A DNA stretch of 64,000 nt from Caenibius sp. WL (GTDB lineage: Bacteria; Pseudomonadota; Alphaproteobacteria; Sphingomonadales; Sphingomonadaceae), in contig NZ_CP081844.1 of assembly GCF_019803445.1 (NCBI RefSeq), forward strand, positions 62,001 through 126,000. Reading direction: 5' to 3'. This document shows positions 53,570 through 63,346 of this stretch, one piece after another. Made by a program: the position numbers and the translations under genes. Numbering within the stretch: position 1 is the stretch's first letter; every line of letters begins with the position of its first letter. The notes under the pieces were generated by a model. It was not told the origin of the DNA and ran no database searches. It saw only the letters and a list, made by a program, of their open reading frames with translations.

Positions 53570-54088
53570 TCAGGCAGGCGGCCCTTTGAGAGTGAGCGGC
53601 AAGCCCGCCACCACCAGCACGACGCCGTCCACGCTGGCGGCCAGTTGCTGGTTCAGCCGCCCCGCCGCATCGCGGAACCGCCGGGCCAGCGCATTGTCCG
53701 GCACGATGCCGAAGCCGACTTCGTTGGCAACCAGCGCAATCGGGCACGGGCAAGCCCGCACCGCGCCTTGCAAAGCCGCGCTGGCCGCATCCACATCGCG
53801 CCCGGCCAGCATCAGATTGGTGAGCCACAGCGTCAGGCAGTCGACCAGCACCGCCGCCGCGCCCGGTGCCGCCTGCCCGATCGTTTCGGGCAGATTGAAC
53901 GGCGCATCCCACGTCCGCCAGCGGGCATCCCGGTCCGCCCGGTGGCGGGCGATACGTTCCTCCATTTCGGCGTCGAACGCCTGCGCGGTGGCGATAAAGG
54001 CAAGCTGCCCGTCATGCCGTTCCGCCCAGACCTGCGCATGGCGGCTCTTGCCCGAACGCGCTCCGCCGAGGACCAGCAGAGCGCTCAT
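53570..54088 (-). CDS. cobU: Adenosylcobinamide kinase/guanylyltransferase
   Basis: A 172-residue bifunctional CobU/CobP that phosphorylates adenosylcobinamide and adds GMP. The P-loop is [15 protein letters not shown], and the [14 protein letters not shown] and [12 protein letters not shown] blocks carry the guanylylation site (His in ARHRADR). It overlaps cobQ by four bases (ATGA) and ends the cobalamin operon. Confidence 0.94.
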   Translation of the reverse strand: MSALLVLGGARSGKSRHAQVWAERHDGQLAFIATAQAFDAEMEERIARHRADRDARWRTWDAPFNLPETIGQAAPGAAAVLVDCLTLWLTNLMLAGRDVDAASAALQGAVRACPCPIALVANEVGFGIVPDNALARRFRDAAGRLNQQLAASVDGVVLVVAGLPLTLKGPPA

Positions 54089-55551
54089 GCCGCGTGCTCC
54101 CGCGCCAGGGCGAGCAGGCCATCGATATCGCAATACCGTTCCAGTTCCGCCGCGATATCGTCCAGCGCGGTATCGACCGCATAGGCATGATCGCCCCCCG
54201 CCGAATGCGCGCCGATCCAATCCAGCAGCGCCGCCCGCAAGGGGCCGCCGCCCAGCAATCCATGACAATAGGTGCCCATCACGCGGCCATCGACGCTTAT
54301 CGCGCCATCGGGCCGCCCCCCATCCAGCGTGGCGAAAGGCCGCGCAGCGTCCGGCCCCTGCGTCCGCCCCATATGCATTTCGTAACCTTGCAAGGGCTTG
54401 CCCAGCGCCGTGCCCGTGGCGGGCCGCAGCACCTTGTCCCCGGCCAGTTCGGTGGCGACATCCAGCAGGCCCAACCCCGGCACCGCGCCCGGTGCGCCTT
54501 CGATCCCCAGCGGATCGGCAATCGTATGCCCCAGCATCTGATAGCCCCCGCAAATGCCCAGCACCGCACCGCCACGGCGATAATGGGCAAGGATATCGAT
54601 ATCCCATCCTTGATCGCGCAGGGCCCGCATATCGGCAATCGTCGCCTTGGAACCGGGCAGGATCACCAGCGCCGCCCCGGCCGGGATCGGCTGGCCGGGG
54701 GGCACCATCACCAGTTCCACATCGGGTTCCGTCTTTAGGGGATCGAGATCGTCGAAATTGGCGATGCGCGGCAGGATCGGGCAGGCGATCAGCTTGCGCG
54801 CGCCAGCCTTGCCCAGACCGCGCTCCAGCACCACGGCATCCTCGCTCGGCAAACGAGCCGTCGCAGAGAGCCACGGCACCAGCCCATAGCCGCGCCAGCC
54901 GGACCGCTGCTCGATCGCGGCGTAGCCATCGGTGAACAGCGCCGGATCGCCGCGAAACTTGTTGATGATGAACCCGCGGATCATCGCCGCGTCCTCCGGT
55001 TCCAGCACCGCACGGGTGCCGACCACCGCCGCGATCACCCCGCCCCGGTCGATATCGCCGACCAGCACCACCGGCACCCCCGCCTCGCGCGCAAAGCCCA
55101 TGTTGGCGATGTCGCCCGCGCGCAGATTGATTTCAGCGGGCGATCCCGCCCCTTCGACCACCACCAGATCGCACTGCGCCTCCAGCCGGCGGTAGCTGGC
55201 CATGACTTCGGGCAGCAGGCCGCGCCGCGCCTCGCGGAAATTGGCGGAACCGAGCGTGCCGCGCACTTTGCCATGGACGATCAGTTGCGAAGTCCGGTCC
55301 GCCTGCGGTTTCAACAGCACGGGGTTCATATCGCTGTGGAGCGGTGCGCGCGCAGCCAGCGCCTGCAAGGCCTGCGCCCTGCCGATTTCCCCGCCATCCC
55401 CGGTCACGGCGGCGTTGTTCGACATATTCTGCGGCTTGAACGGCAGGACGTGCAGCCCGCGATTGCTGAGCGCACGGCAAACCCCCGCGACCAGCACCGA
55501 TTTGCCCACGTCGGAGCCGGTTCCCTGCAACATCAGACCAGCCACGCACAT
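54085..55551 (-). CDS. cobQ: Cobyric acid synthase
   Basis: A 488-residue amidotransferase that amidates adenosylcobyrinic acid a,c-diamide at four positions. The N-terminal synthetase motif is [20 protein letters not shown]. The class I glutaminase part has the Cys in [11 protein letters not shown] and the His in GTYCHGLLG. The start at 55551 (MCVAGLML) gives the usual N-terminus and overlaps cbiB by 19 bases; ATG 55533 is an alternative. Confidence 0.95.
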   Translation of the reverse strand: MCVAGLMLQGTGSDVGKSVLVAGVCRALSNRGLHVLPFKPQNMSNNAAVTGDGGEIGRAQALQALAARAPLHSDMNPVLLKPQADRTSQLIVHGKVRGTLGSANFREARRGLLPEVMASYRRLEAQCDLVVVEGAGSPAEINLRAGDIANMGFAREAGVPVVLVGDIDRGGVIAAVVGTRAVLEPEDAAMIRGFIINKFRGDPALFTDGYAAIEQRSGWRGYGLVPWLSATARLPSEDAVVLERGLGKAGARKLIACPILPRIANFDDLDPLKTEPDVELVMVPPGQPIPAGAALVILPGSKATIADMRALRDQGWDIDILAHYRRGGAVLGICGGYQMLGHTIADPLGIEGAPGAVPGLGLLDVATELAGDKVLRPATGTALGKPLQGYEMHMGRTQGPDAARPFATLDGGRPDGAISVDGRVMGTYCHGLLGGGPLRAALLDWIGAHSAGGDHAYAVDTALDDIAAELERYCDIDGLLALAREHAA

Positions 55552-56468
55552 CCTCCGGCAATCATCCACAGCATCAGGCAGGCCCGCGCATAGATCCACA
55601 AACCCGCGCGCACGGCCCCGGCATCGGGCGCCGCGCCATCGCCGATCCACGACTTGTCATGCGCCACGCCATCATAGCTGACCGGGCCAGCCAATCGCAC
55701 GCGCAAGGCGCCCGCCATCGCCGCTTCGGGCCATCCGCCATTGGGGGAGGCATGGCAAGCGTGATCGCGCGCCATGATCCGCCAGCCCCCGCCCCCCGCG
55801 CAGCACAGCAGCACCCCGGCAATCCGCGCGGGAAGCCAGTTGGCACAATCGTCCGTGCGAGCGGCGGCCCAGCCGAATGCGCGCAGCGGCGGTTCCGGAT
55901 GGCCGATCAGGCTATCCGCCGTGTTCACCGCCTTGTAGGCCCACAGGCCCGGCAATCCGCCCACCAGCAGCCAGAACAGCGGTGCGGCCACGCCATCGCA
56001 GAAACTTTCCGCCAGGCTTTCCAGCGCCGCGCGGGCAATACCCGCGTCGTCCAGCGTGGCGGTATCGCGCCCGACGATCATCCCCACCGCCCGGCGCGCG
56101 GCTGGCAGATTGCCCACCGCCAGCGGCGCGGCCACCGCACGGACATGGCAATAGAGGCTGTGCTGCGCGAGGCCGGGAAAGGCGCACAATGCCACCACGA
56201 TCCACCCGGCTGGCCCGAGCGCGGCATGGGCCAGCCACTGGATCGCCCAGCCCGCCCCGCCACCTGCAAGGACGAGCAACAGCAGAGTCGCCACGCCTGC
56301 CATGCGGCGGCGGCATTCGGAATACGTGGGCAGGTTCCAGCGGCGTTCGCACCCGGCGACGATCCGGGCGAATGCCCCCACCGGATGCCCGATCCGGCGA
56401 TAGAGCCAGGCCGGCCAGCCCCATACCGCATCCAGCATGAGCGCGGCCAGAGCGACCGGTTCAGCCAT
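55533..56468 (-). CDS. cbiB: Cobalamin biosynthesis protein CobD/CbiB
   Basis: A 311-residue membrane enzyme that attaches aminopropanol (or its phosphate) to cobyric acid. [20 protein letters not shown], the [20 protein letters not shown] block, [20 protein letters not shown] and [13 protein letters not shown] are diagnostic. Several transmembrane helices are present. It overlaps the aminotransferase gene by eight bases. Confidence 0.94.
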   Translation of the reverse strand: MAEPVALAALMLDAVWGWPAWLYRRIGHPVGAFARIVAGCERRWNLPTYSECRRRMAGVATLLLLVLAGGGAGWAIQWLAHAALGPAGWIVVALCAFPGLAQHSLYCHVRAVAAPLAVGNLPAARRAVGMIVGRDTATLDDAGIARAALESLAESFCDGVAAPLFWLLVGGLPGLWAYKAVNTADSLIGHPEPPLRAFGWAAARTDDCANWLPARIAGVLLCCAGGGGWRIMARDHACHASPNGGWPEAAMAGALRVRLAGPVSYDGVAHDKSWIGDGAAPDAGAVRAGLWIYARACLMLWMIAGGCAWLV

Positions 56469-57447
56469 GCCTGAGCGCCCGATCGATCCGCTCCAGCTCT
56501 TCCGGCCCGGCTGGCAAGCCGAACCGCAGCCAGCGCGGATGATCGTCGAACGGGCGGGTCAGCACTTGCTGCCGCGCGAGCAGGGTGAATATCCCATGCG
56601 CATCGTCATGTTCGATCAGGCGGAACAGCGGGCAATCACCCGCCGCCGCCAGACCATGATTGCGTAGCAAAGCGTCGAGCGCCCCCGCGCGGCACGCGAG
56701 CGCTTCACGCGCTGCGGCGATCCACGCGCCGTCGCCATAAGCCGCCCGCCCGATAGCGATGGCGGCGGCAGACAGCGGCCAATCGCCCAGCAGGCGGCGC
56801 AAGCGAACGATCACGCTGCGCGGGCCGATCAGGAAACCCAGCCGCACCCCGGCCAGCCCGAAGAACTTGCCGAACGAGCGCATCACGATCAGACAGCGGT
56901 CATCCGCCACGTGCGGGGCCATGCTGATCTGCGGCGCCCCGTCGGCGAAAGCTTCATCCACCACCAGCCAGCCGCCAGCCTCCCCCTGCCACACAAGCCA
57001 TCGGCGCAAGGTTTCAGGCGATAGCACCCGGCCGTCCGGATTGTTCGGATTGGCCAGCACCAGCATGGTCGCCTGCGGCAATGGCCCCTTGGGCGCGGGT
57101 ATGGCGCGGCTCCCGGGGAATATCTCGGCATGCGTGCGATAACTGGGGGTGAGATGGCGCGCGGGCAAATCGAACAGCGCACCCAGCAGGCGCAGGCCCA
57201 GTTCGCTGCCCGGCACGGCGCAGACATTGGCTGGGTCCACCCCGAAATGGAGAGCAGCAGCCTGTTCCAGCGCGCGCAAATCCTCCGGATCGGGCAAGCT
57301 GCCCCAATCGGGCGCAATCATCACCGCGCCCGGCCAGGCAATCGGATTGATCCCGGTGGAAAGGTCCAGCCATGGATGCGGGCCATCGCCGAACTGCGCC
57401 CGCGCCGCCGCCAGCCGCCCACCATGCCAGGTGAACGTGCCGCTCAT
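56461..57447 (-). CDS. cobC: Threonine-phosphate decarboxylase-like PLP enzyme
   Basis: A 328-residue class I/II aminotransferase-fold protein of the CobC/CobD type that supplies aminopropanol phosphate from L-threonine phosphate. WLDLSTGINPIAWPG is the family-specific start, LANPNNPDGRVLS the substrate/PLP region, and the PLP lysine is in MRSFGKFFGLAGVRLGFLIG. The symbol follows Pseudomonas use. Start ATG 57447 overlaps cobS (ATGA). Confidence 0.92.
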   Translation of the reverse strand: MSGTFTWHGGRLAAARAQFGDGPHPWLDLSTGINPIAWPGAVMIAPDWGSLPDPEDLRALEQAAALHFGVDPANVCAVPGSELGLRLLGALFDLPARHLTPSYRTHAEIFPGSRAIPAPKGPLPQATMLVLANPNNPDGRVLSPETLRRWLVWQGEAGGWLVVDEAFADGAPQISMAPHVADDRCLIVMRSFGKFFGLAGVRLGFLIGPRSVIVRLRRLLGDWPLSAAAIAIGRAAYGDGAWIAAAREALACRAGALDALLRNHGLAAAGDCPLFRLIEHDDAHGIFTLLARQQVLTRPFDDHPRWLRFGLPAGPEELERIDRALRHG

Positions 57448-58160
57448 AACCCAGCCACCGCCACCAGCGCGAGCAGCAGTGCGCTTTCGCACCATTCGAT
57501 CCCCGCACCGTGGCCATCGCCCGAAATGCCGCCGATCCGCGCGGCGATCCACCAGCGCCACGCAGGGATTGCCAGAACGGCCACGGCAAGGCCGGGCGCG
57601 AACCACGCGGCCACGATGCCGGGCACCGCCCAGGCCGCCACATGGCCCCAGCCGATTCCTGCGCGAAAACGGGTGCCCAACCCTTCGTGCAACGGGGGCA
57701 GAGTCAGCGTCCAGACCAGCGGGCCGATCCGCGCGATCATGCACAGCGCAGGCAAAGTCCACAGCGGCACCGCGTCCAGCGCAAGGCGCAGCAGCACCAA
57801 CTTGGCCAGCAGTTGCATGGCGATTGCCGTCACTCCGAAGCTGCCGATATGCGGATCGGCCAGCACGGCGGAAAGGCGTTCCCGCCCCTTGTGTGCCGCG
57901 CCCGCCGCATCGGCCATATCGCCCACCCCATCGAGATGGAGCGCGCCGGTAATGGTAACCCAGGCACCGAGGCCGAGCAGCGCCCCCAGCCATGGATCGA
58001 TCCACAGCCCCAACCACACAGCCAGCGCCACCGCCGCGCCGACCACCATCCCAGCCAGCGGGAACCAGCGAATGCAGGCAGCGAAATCCGCCTCGTCAGC
58101 GCGCACGGCGGGCAGCGGCAACCGGGTCATGAACTGCAATGCCAGCACCGCCCGTCTCAT
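57444..58160 (-). CDS. cobS: Adenosylcobinamide-GDP ribazoletransferase
   Basis: A 238-residue membrane CobS that joins GDP-cobinamide and alpha-ribazole. ALQFMTRLPLPA at the N-terminus and the metal motif HLDGVGDMADAAGA, then HIGSFGVTAIAMQLL, are characteristic. It is rich in transmembrane helices. It overlaps both neighbours by four bases. Confidence 0.94.
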   Translation of the reverse strand: MRRAVLALQFMTRLPLPAVRADEADFAACIRWFPLAGMVVGAAVALAVWLGLWIDPWLGALLGLGAWVTITGALHLDGVGDMADAAGAAHKGRERLSAVLADPHIGSFGVTAIAMQLLAKLVLLRLALDAVPLWTLPALCMIARIGPLVWTLTLPPLHEGLGTRFRAGIGWGHVAAWAVPGIVAAWFAPGLAVAVLAIPAWRWWIAARIGGISGDGHGAGIEWCESALLLALVAVAGL

Positions 58161-58723
58161 GCCGCAAGCCCGGTGATTTGCGCGCCGACCGGTTCACCCG
58201 GCCAGACACGGAGCGAGAGAACCGCGCCATACGGCAGGTCCAGCGTCCAGCATTGCGTGGCGGAAAAGCCGAACAGGGAAGCGAGCGCCGCGCGCATTGC
58301 CCCCGCATGGGCGATAACCAGCGTATCGCCTTCCATCCGCACCAGCGCCCGCCCCACGCGGGCGACCAGCGCGCTCCATCGCTCCCCACCCGGCGGGGGG
58401 GTGGCGTCGGGATCGGCCCAGAACCGCGCGAGCGCATCGGGCGGCAAATCCGCCGGGGCGCACCCTTCCCATGCGCCGAACGCCAGTTCGCGCCAATCGG
58501 GATCGATCCGCAGGGGCACGCCCCGCTGCGCCGCCAGCGCTTCCGCCGGGCGGCGGGCGCGGATGAGATCGGAACAGACCACGCGCGTGAATGCCAGTGC
58601 CGTACCTTGCGCCACGCATCGCGCATCGCCTTCGCGCGTGGAAGGGACATCGCTGCTGCCGATCAGCCGCCCTTCCCCCTCCACCGCGCCGTGGCGCATC
58701 AGATGCACGGTGAAAGGCGTCAT
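58157..58723 (-). CDS. Histidine phosphatase, probable alpha-ribazole phosphatase
   Basis: A 188-residue phosphoglycerate-mutase-fold phosphatase. The phospho-histidine motif is HLMRHGAVEG (RHG), with RELAFGAWEG and VIAHAGAMRAAL (second His). Its place between cobS and cobT indicates the CobC role of Salmonella, removing phosphate from alpha-ribazole phosphate or cobalamin phosphate. No symbol is given, to avoid a clash with the aminotransferase naming. Confidence 0.9.
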   Translation of the reverse strand: MTPFTVHLMRHGAVEGEGRLIGSSDVPSTREGDARCVAQGTALAFTRVVCSDLIRARRPAEALAAQRGVPLRIDPDWRELAFGAWEGCAPADLPPDALARFWADPDATPPPGGERWSALVARVGRALVRMEGDTLVIAHAGAMRAALASLFGFSATQCWTLDLPYGAVLSLRVWPGEPVGAQITGLAA

Positions 58724-59736
58724 ACCGCCCCGGTCACCGCCGCTTCGGCAAAAGTCGCCATGCCGTTGTGCGCGGCGAGCGCGGAGCGGACGATCTGCGC
58801 CGCGACTGCGGCGCCCGTCCCTTCGCCCAGCCGCATGTCGAGTTGCAGCAGCGGCACAAGCCCGAGCTTTTCGAGCAGGCGTTGGTGCCCCGCTTCCGCC
58901 GAACCGTGCCCGGCGAGGCAATGATCGGTGATCGCGGGCACGGCGGCGGCGAGCGGTGCGAGCGCGGCGCAGCAGATGAAGCCATCGAGCAGGACGGGCA
59001 TCCGCATCATGCGCGCGGCCAGAATCGCGCCTGCCATCGCCGCGATTTCCCGCCCGCCCAGCCACCGTAGCGTTTCGAACGGGCCGGTGCACCGCGCACC
59101 GTGCAGCGCCAACGCCGCCGTCACCGCCGCGCATTTGCGGGCAATGCCCTCGTCCCCCACGCCCGAACCGCGCCCGACCCAGCGTTCCGCCGCGCCGCCG
59201 AAGCTCGCCGCGCAGAGGGCAGAAGCCGGAGTGGTGTTGCCGATGCCCATTTCGCCGACGAACGCCAGATGCGCCCCCCGTTCGATCACCGCCGCCCCGG
59301 TGTTGAGCGCGGCAAGGCATTCCTCCTCGCTCATCGCCGCTTCGCGGGTGATATCGCCAGTGAAGCGATCGAGATCGAGCGGAACCACGCGCAATTGCGC
59401 GCCGCAGGCCCCGGCCAGCGCGTTGATCGCCGCCCCGCCTGCCTGAAAGTTGGCAACCATTTGCGCGGTCACTTCGGGGGGAAAAGCACTGACGCCCTGC
59501 CGCGCGACCCCGTGATTGCCCGCGAACACCGCCGCCACGATCCGTTCCGCCTGCGGGCGCGGCGTGCCCTGCCATCCGGCCATGAACAGCGCGATTTCCT
59601 CCAGTCGGCCGAGCGACCCGGCAGGCTTGGTCAATTCCGCCTGCCGCTCCGCCGCCGCCGCCCGGGCCGCCGCATCAGCCGACGGCAGATCGGCCAGCGC
59701 CGCGTCGAACGCGGCCACGCTATCGAACCGGATCAT
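58720..59736 (-). CDS. cobT: Nicotinate-nucleotide--dimethylbenzimidazole phosphoribosyltransferase
   Basis: A 338-residue CobT that makes alpha-ribazole 5'-phosphate from DMB. LTKPAGSLGRLEEIALFMAG, VAAVFAGNHGVARQGVSAFP, VGEMGIGNTTPASALCA, and the C-terminal DMRLGEGTGAAVA (catalytic Glu region) are all present. It overlaps the next genes on both sides by four bases. Confidence 0.96.
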   Translation of the reverse strand: MIRFDSVAAFDAALADLPSADAAARAAAAERQAELTKPAGSLGRLEEIALFMAGWQGTPRPQAERIVAAVFAGNHGVARQGVSAFPPEVTAQMVANFQAGGAAINALAGACGAQLRVVPLDLDRFTGDITREAAMSEEECLAALNTGAAVIERGAHLAFVGEMGIGNTTPASALCAASFGGAAERWVGRGSGVGDEGIARKCAAVTAALALHGARCTGPFETLRWLGGREIAAMAGAILAARMMRMPVLLDGFICCAALAPLAAAVPAITDHCLAGHGSAEAGHQRLLEKLGLVPLLQLDMRLGEGTGAAVAAQIVRSALAAHNGMATFAEAAVTGAV

Positions 59737-60143
59737 ACGGCGACGAACCCTTCGGGCGGAGTGCGGGTGATGAAATGCCCCTTCACCCCTTCGGGCCAAT
59801 CGGCATAGCGCACCTGCCCTTCCACGCTCGCCGCATGGTGTGCCGCGTAGGCGAGGATCGCCTGCGCCGCCGCCGCATCGGGGGTGAAATCGCCCAATAC
59901 GTAGCCGATCTTGCCCGGCGCGCGGATATGGACCGTGCAATGGCGTGAACACGCGAAGAGACAGGGCATTTCCTGCACCGCGATATGGGCATAGGCCGGA
60001 TCGGCTGCCTGCGCGGCGCGCAAGGCATCGGCAAGCAGGGCCCCGCCGCGTTGTCCCGTGCCGTCTTCCCGCTGATCCGGCGCGAGGCGGCAGGTGTTGC
60101 ACACCACCACCGATGGCCCGGCTGCGACAGCTTGCAAAGTCAT
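59733..60143 (-). CDS. DUF1636 family metal-binding protein
   Basis: A 136-residue thioredoxin-like [2Fe-2S]-type candidate with CNTCR near the N-terminus and EMPCLFACSRHCTVHI, a cysteine spacing typical of DUF1636. GYVLGDFTPD is also conserved. It is the first gene of the operon behind the cobalamin riboswitch, so it is presumably involved in cobalamin or cobalt metabolism; its reaction is unknown. GGAGAG precedes the ATG at 60143. Confidence 0.85.
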   Translation of the reverse strand: MTLQAVAAGPSVVVCNTCRLAPDQREDGTGQRGGALLADALRAAQAADPAYAHIAVQEMPCLFACSRHCTVHIRAPGKIGYVLGDFTPDAAAAQAILAYAAHHAASVEGQVRYADWPEGVKGHFITRTPPEGFVAV

Positions 60144-60247
60144 CGCCGCGCTCTCCAACAGGGTGGGGGCGGGATGAGCGGCATTCGGGCGGTATCAAGC
60201 ATAGGCGAATCCCCGGTTTCGAACACGAAACCCCGTTTGCCCGGCGA

Positions 60248-60281
60248 TGTGCGGTATCAGGTTCGCAAACGACACCGCACA
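60248..60281 (-). promoter_or_regulatory. Stem-loop in the cob operon leader
   Basis: TGTGCGGT (60248-60255) pairs with ACCGCACA (60274-60281), an 8-bp perfect stem. It lies between the cobalamin riboswitch and the first gene. There is no T-tract. It may be part of the expression platform. Confidence 0.4.
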
Positions 60282-60365
60282 CGACCCGGCGATCCGGGGC
60301 ACAAGTGTCGTTGCGCGAGGGAATCCCCGTCCGGCCGGCTCACCCTGTCCGGTCGAAGAACGACC

Positions 60366-60540
60366 GCGTCAGGCAGGTCTCCTGGCTCGCGGGTCTGCGC
60401 CGTTCCGGCCGCCTTCTCAGGATCGTGGCGATCCCAATGGCTGAGGGCCGGTGGCTATCCGCTTACAGTTGCAGGGGCAGCCCGGGCCTTGCACCCGAAT
60501 TCCCTTTCAATCCCCTCGCGGGGAACCTGTCGCGCGGTGG
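60366..60540 (-). promoter_or_regulatory. Cobalamin riboswitch
   Basis: On the minus strand: GGGAATTCGGGTGCAAGGCC, then GCTGCCCCTGCAACTGTAAG (the B12-box region), AGCCACCGGCC, and the 3' closing stem GCGAGCCAGGAGACCTGCC. The order and sequence match the cobalamin class. Binding of adenosylcobalamin would lower expression of the DUF1636-cobT-CobC-cobS-cobC-cbiB-cobQ-cobU operon. Confidence 0.95.
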
Positions 60541-60605
60541 CTGATAGAACCGATGCCGGAAGGTGGCAAGGCCCGCGCTGGAGCCCGCCCCTCTTCCGCA
60601 GCGGC

Positions 60606-62312
60606 CTATGCCGCGCCCGCGCGGATCAGGCGGCCGGGCAGTTCCCCGGTGGGCTGCCCATCGCGATAGACCGGCGTGCCGTTGACCACTGTCGCCGTAT
60701 AGCCATCCGCCCGCTGGACAAGACGCGGCATGCCGCCGGGCAGATCGTGCGTGATTTCCGGAGCGTGGAGATGCAGCCCGTCGAAATCGATCACATTGAT
60801 ATCGGCGCGCAGGCCCGGCGCAATCAGGCCCCGGTCGGCTAGGCCCATCAACGCCGCCGTATCGTGCGACAGCCAGCGGACGACATCGGGCAGCGCCATG
60901 CGCCCTTCCGCCCGATCGCGCGCCCAGTACATCAGCATATAGGTGGAATAGCTGCCATCGCAGATCGTGCCGCAATGCGCCCCGCCATCGCCCAGCCCCG
61001 GCACGATATCGCGATGACGCATGATTTCGCCCACCGCGTCGAGCTTGCCATCGGTGAAATTGGCCATGGCGAGATAGAGCGTCGCATCCTTGCCCAGCAG
61101 GATATCGTAAGCGAGGTCTTCCGGCGTGCGCCCTTCGCGCGCGGCGCGCGCGGCGATGCTGTTTTCGGGCGGCTGTTCGTAATCGGGCGGATTACCCAGT
61201 TCGAACATCGTGCCGAACTGGCGCACCACCCGCCCGAGCATGGACGCCGTCTCGGGATCGGGCGCTTCCGCCAGAATCGCCGCTTTCACTTCGGGCTTGC
61301 GCAGTTCCGCCAGCCGCTGCGCCAGCGGCAGATGGGCAAGCGCGGTGTAAGTCGGCGTCGAATAGAACGGGTTGAGCGTCAGCTGGTGGCCCAGCATCAT
61401 CCCCACGCCGCGCGGCAGGACCTGCCCACGCACGGTCAGCCCCCTGTCGTTCGCCGCCTGCAACTGCGCCAGATGCCGCCGCCAGGCGAGCGGCCCTTCG
61501 TTGGGCGTGCCGATAGTGAACGTCACCGGGCGCCGGGAACGGTCGGCCAGATTGACCACGTTATCCAGTGTCGCATCGGGTAGATGCATGTCTTCCACGA
61601 TCTGGAACACGCCTTTGCCCCGCGCGCGCATTTCATCGGCGAAGCCGAACAGTTCCGCCTCCCCCGCCTCCAGCGTGGGGATCGGCTTGCCATCACTCGA
61701 CCGGTGGAACAGCGTGCGCGAAGTACCGATGCCGATGGCGCCATGCTCCAGCGCTTCGCCATAGAGCGCGCGCATCTGCGCGATATCCTCTGCCGTCGCC
61801 GGTTCGCGGTTCGCCCCGCGCTCACCCATGACATAGACACGCAGCGCGGCATGGGGGACATAGCACGCCACATCCATGTCGAAGCTGCGGCTGGCAAGGA
61901 AATCGAGATATTCGGGATAGGTTTCCCATGTCCACGGCAGGCCGGTGGCCAGCACAGGGAACGGGATATCCTCCACCCCTTCCATCAGGCGGATGAGCGT
62001 GTCCCGCTCATCCGGGCGGCAGGGGGCGAACCCGACCCCGCAATTGCCGATGATCGCCGTGGTGATGCCGTGGAAGGACGAGGGTTTCAGCCGCTGTTCC
62101 CACGTCACATGGCCATCGTAGTGCGTGTGCACATCGACGAAACCAGGGGTGACGATCTTGCCGCTGGCGTCGATCTCCTCCGCGCCCGCTTCGAGCCCCT
62201 GCCCCACAGCGGCAATCCGGCCATCGCGCACGCCCACATCGCCGACGAAGGGTTCGCCGCCCGACCCGTCGACGATCGTGCCGCCGCGGATCACCAGATC
62301 ATAGGCGCTCAT
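60606..62312 (-). CDS. D-aminoacylase/N-acyl-D-amino-acid deacylase family amidohydrolase
   Basis: A 568-residue metal-dependent hydrolase. LVIRGGTIVDGSGGEPFVGD, VTPGFVDVHTHYDGHVTWEQ (HxH ligands), IIGNCGVGFAP, and the late GLGDGGAHCGTICDGSYSTY (Asp) fit the NAD/DAA-like group. The real substrate could be an N-acyl-D-amino acid or another amide. It overlaps the dioxygenase gene by four bases (ATGA), so the two enzymes are made together. Confidence 0.9.
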   Translation of the reverse strand: MSAYDLVIRGGTIVDGSGGEPFVGDVGVRDGRIAAVGQGLEAGAEEIDASGKIVTPGFVDVHTHYDGHVTWEQRLKPSSFHGITTAIIGNCGVGFAPCRPDERDTLIRLMEGVEDIPFPVLATGLPWTWETYPEYLDFLASRSFDMDVACYVPHAALRVYVMGERGANREPATAEDIAQMRALYGEALEHGAIGIGTSRTLFHRSSDGKPIPTLEAGEAELFGFADEMRARGKGVFQIVEDMHLPDATLDNVVNLADRSRRPVTFTIGTPNEGPLAWRRHLAQLQAANDRGLTVRGQVLPRGVGMMLGHQLTLNPFYSTPTYTALAHLPLAQRLAELRKPEVKAAILAEAPDPETASMLGRVVRQFGTMFELGNPPDYEQPPENSIAARAAREGRTPEDLAYDILLGKDATLYLAMANFTDGKLDAVGEIMRHRDIVPGLGDGGAHCGTICDGSYSTYMLMYWARDRAEGRMALPDVVRWLSHDTAALMGLADRGLIAPGLRADINVIDFDGLHLHAPEITHDLPGGMPRLVQRADGYTATVVNGTPVYRDGQPTGELPGRLIRAGAA

Positions 62313-63217
62313 GCCGCGGCCCCCACGGCACCTGTGTCGAGCACGCGGCCCATTGTCGCCTCGCCGCGCAGAGTGGAACGGCGGGCAATCCGCAGCACAT
62401 CCAGCGGGTGCCCGGCGGCGGCGTGCATCATGCGATAATTGTCCCACAGCACGATATCGTTGGTCGCCCAGTCGTGCTCGTAAATGAATTGCGGCTGGAC
62501 CACGGCGTCGATCAACTCGTTGATCAGCGCATCGCTGTCTGCCTCATCCATGCCGACGATGCCCTGGATATTGAGCGGGCAGACATTCATCACCACTTGC
62601 CCCGTGTGCGGATGGCGGGCGACGATGGGCCGGGCCAGCGGCGGATAATCGGGGAACTTGGCGGAGGAGGTGCCGACGCGGGTGCCGCCCGGATTGCGGA
62701 AGCGCATCCGGCCGAGGTCGGCGCAGAATTCGAACCGCGCCTCCAGCCCGCCGATCCGCTGTTTGAGATCGTCGCTCAGATGCTCATAGGCTTTCGTCGT
62801 GTCGAGCCATGCGGTCATCCCGCCCTGTTCCGCCCGGTGGACCATATTGAGCAGCGCCCCGGCATTCGGCACCGGCTGGAACGCCAGATCGGTGTGCCAC
62901 GGGATGCGGCCATAAGTCGGCACACCGTCATAGGCATAGACCGGCCCCTTGGGCCCGTCGCGATTGGTCAGTTCGATCAGTTCGGGATAGTCCGGCATGC
63001 GGATCTGTTCGATGGGATGCGGTTCCAGTTCACCAAAGCAGCGGCTGAGATCGAGCAGCGCCTCCGCGCTGGTGCCGATCCCGCGAAAGACGAGAACGCC
63101 TGCTTCATACCACCAGTCGCGCAATTGCGCCGCCGTGGCGGCATCGATGGGCTGTCCGGGATCGAGCCCGATCACTTCCATGCCGATGGTCGGCAAAGGC
63201 TGTGTGTGTAATGCCAA
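62309..63217 (-). CDS. TauD/TfdA family dioxygenase
   Basis: A 302-residue Fe(II)/2-oxoglutarate-dependent dioxygenase. The iron motif is IPWHTDLAF (His, Asp), the distal His is in YRMMHAAAGHP, and Arg in RIARRSTLRG binds 2-oxoglutarate. TGQVVMNVCPLNIQGIVGMD resembles the TauD/TfdA substrate region. The start is TTG at 63217, with GGGAGA seven bases upstream; there is no ATG in frame. The operon pair with the amidohydrolase hints at breakdown of an acylated or ether-linked compound. Confidence 0.88.
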   Translation of the reverse strand: MALHTQPLPTIGMEVIGLDPGQPIDAATAAQLRDWWYEAGVLVFRGIGTSAEALLDLSRCFGELEPHPIEQIRMPDYPELIELTNRDGPKGPVYAYDGVPTYGRIPWHTDLAFQPVPNAGALLNMVHRAEQGGMTAWLDTTKAYEHLSDDLKQRIGGLEARFEFCADLGRMRFRNPGGTRVGTSSAKFPDYPPLARPIVARHPHTGQVVMNVCPLNIQGIVGMDEADSDALINELIDAVVQPQFIYEHDWATNDIVLWDNYRMMHAAAGHPLDVLRIARRSTLRGEATMGRVLDTGAVGAAA

Positions 63218-63346
63218 GGTGCATCTCCCGCTTTGCGCTGTTTATGCCCATGGTATGCCACAAGCCGCCAGCGGGCCATTCATCCATATGGGGGAAGGCG
63301 GCAGAAAATTCGCGGCGGGCGGAAACGCGCGCAATCCACTTGGCTA

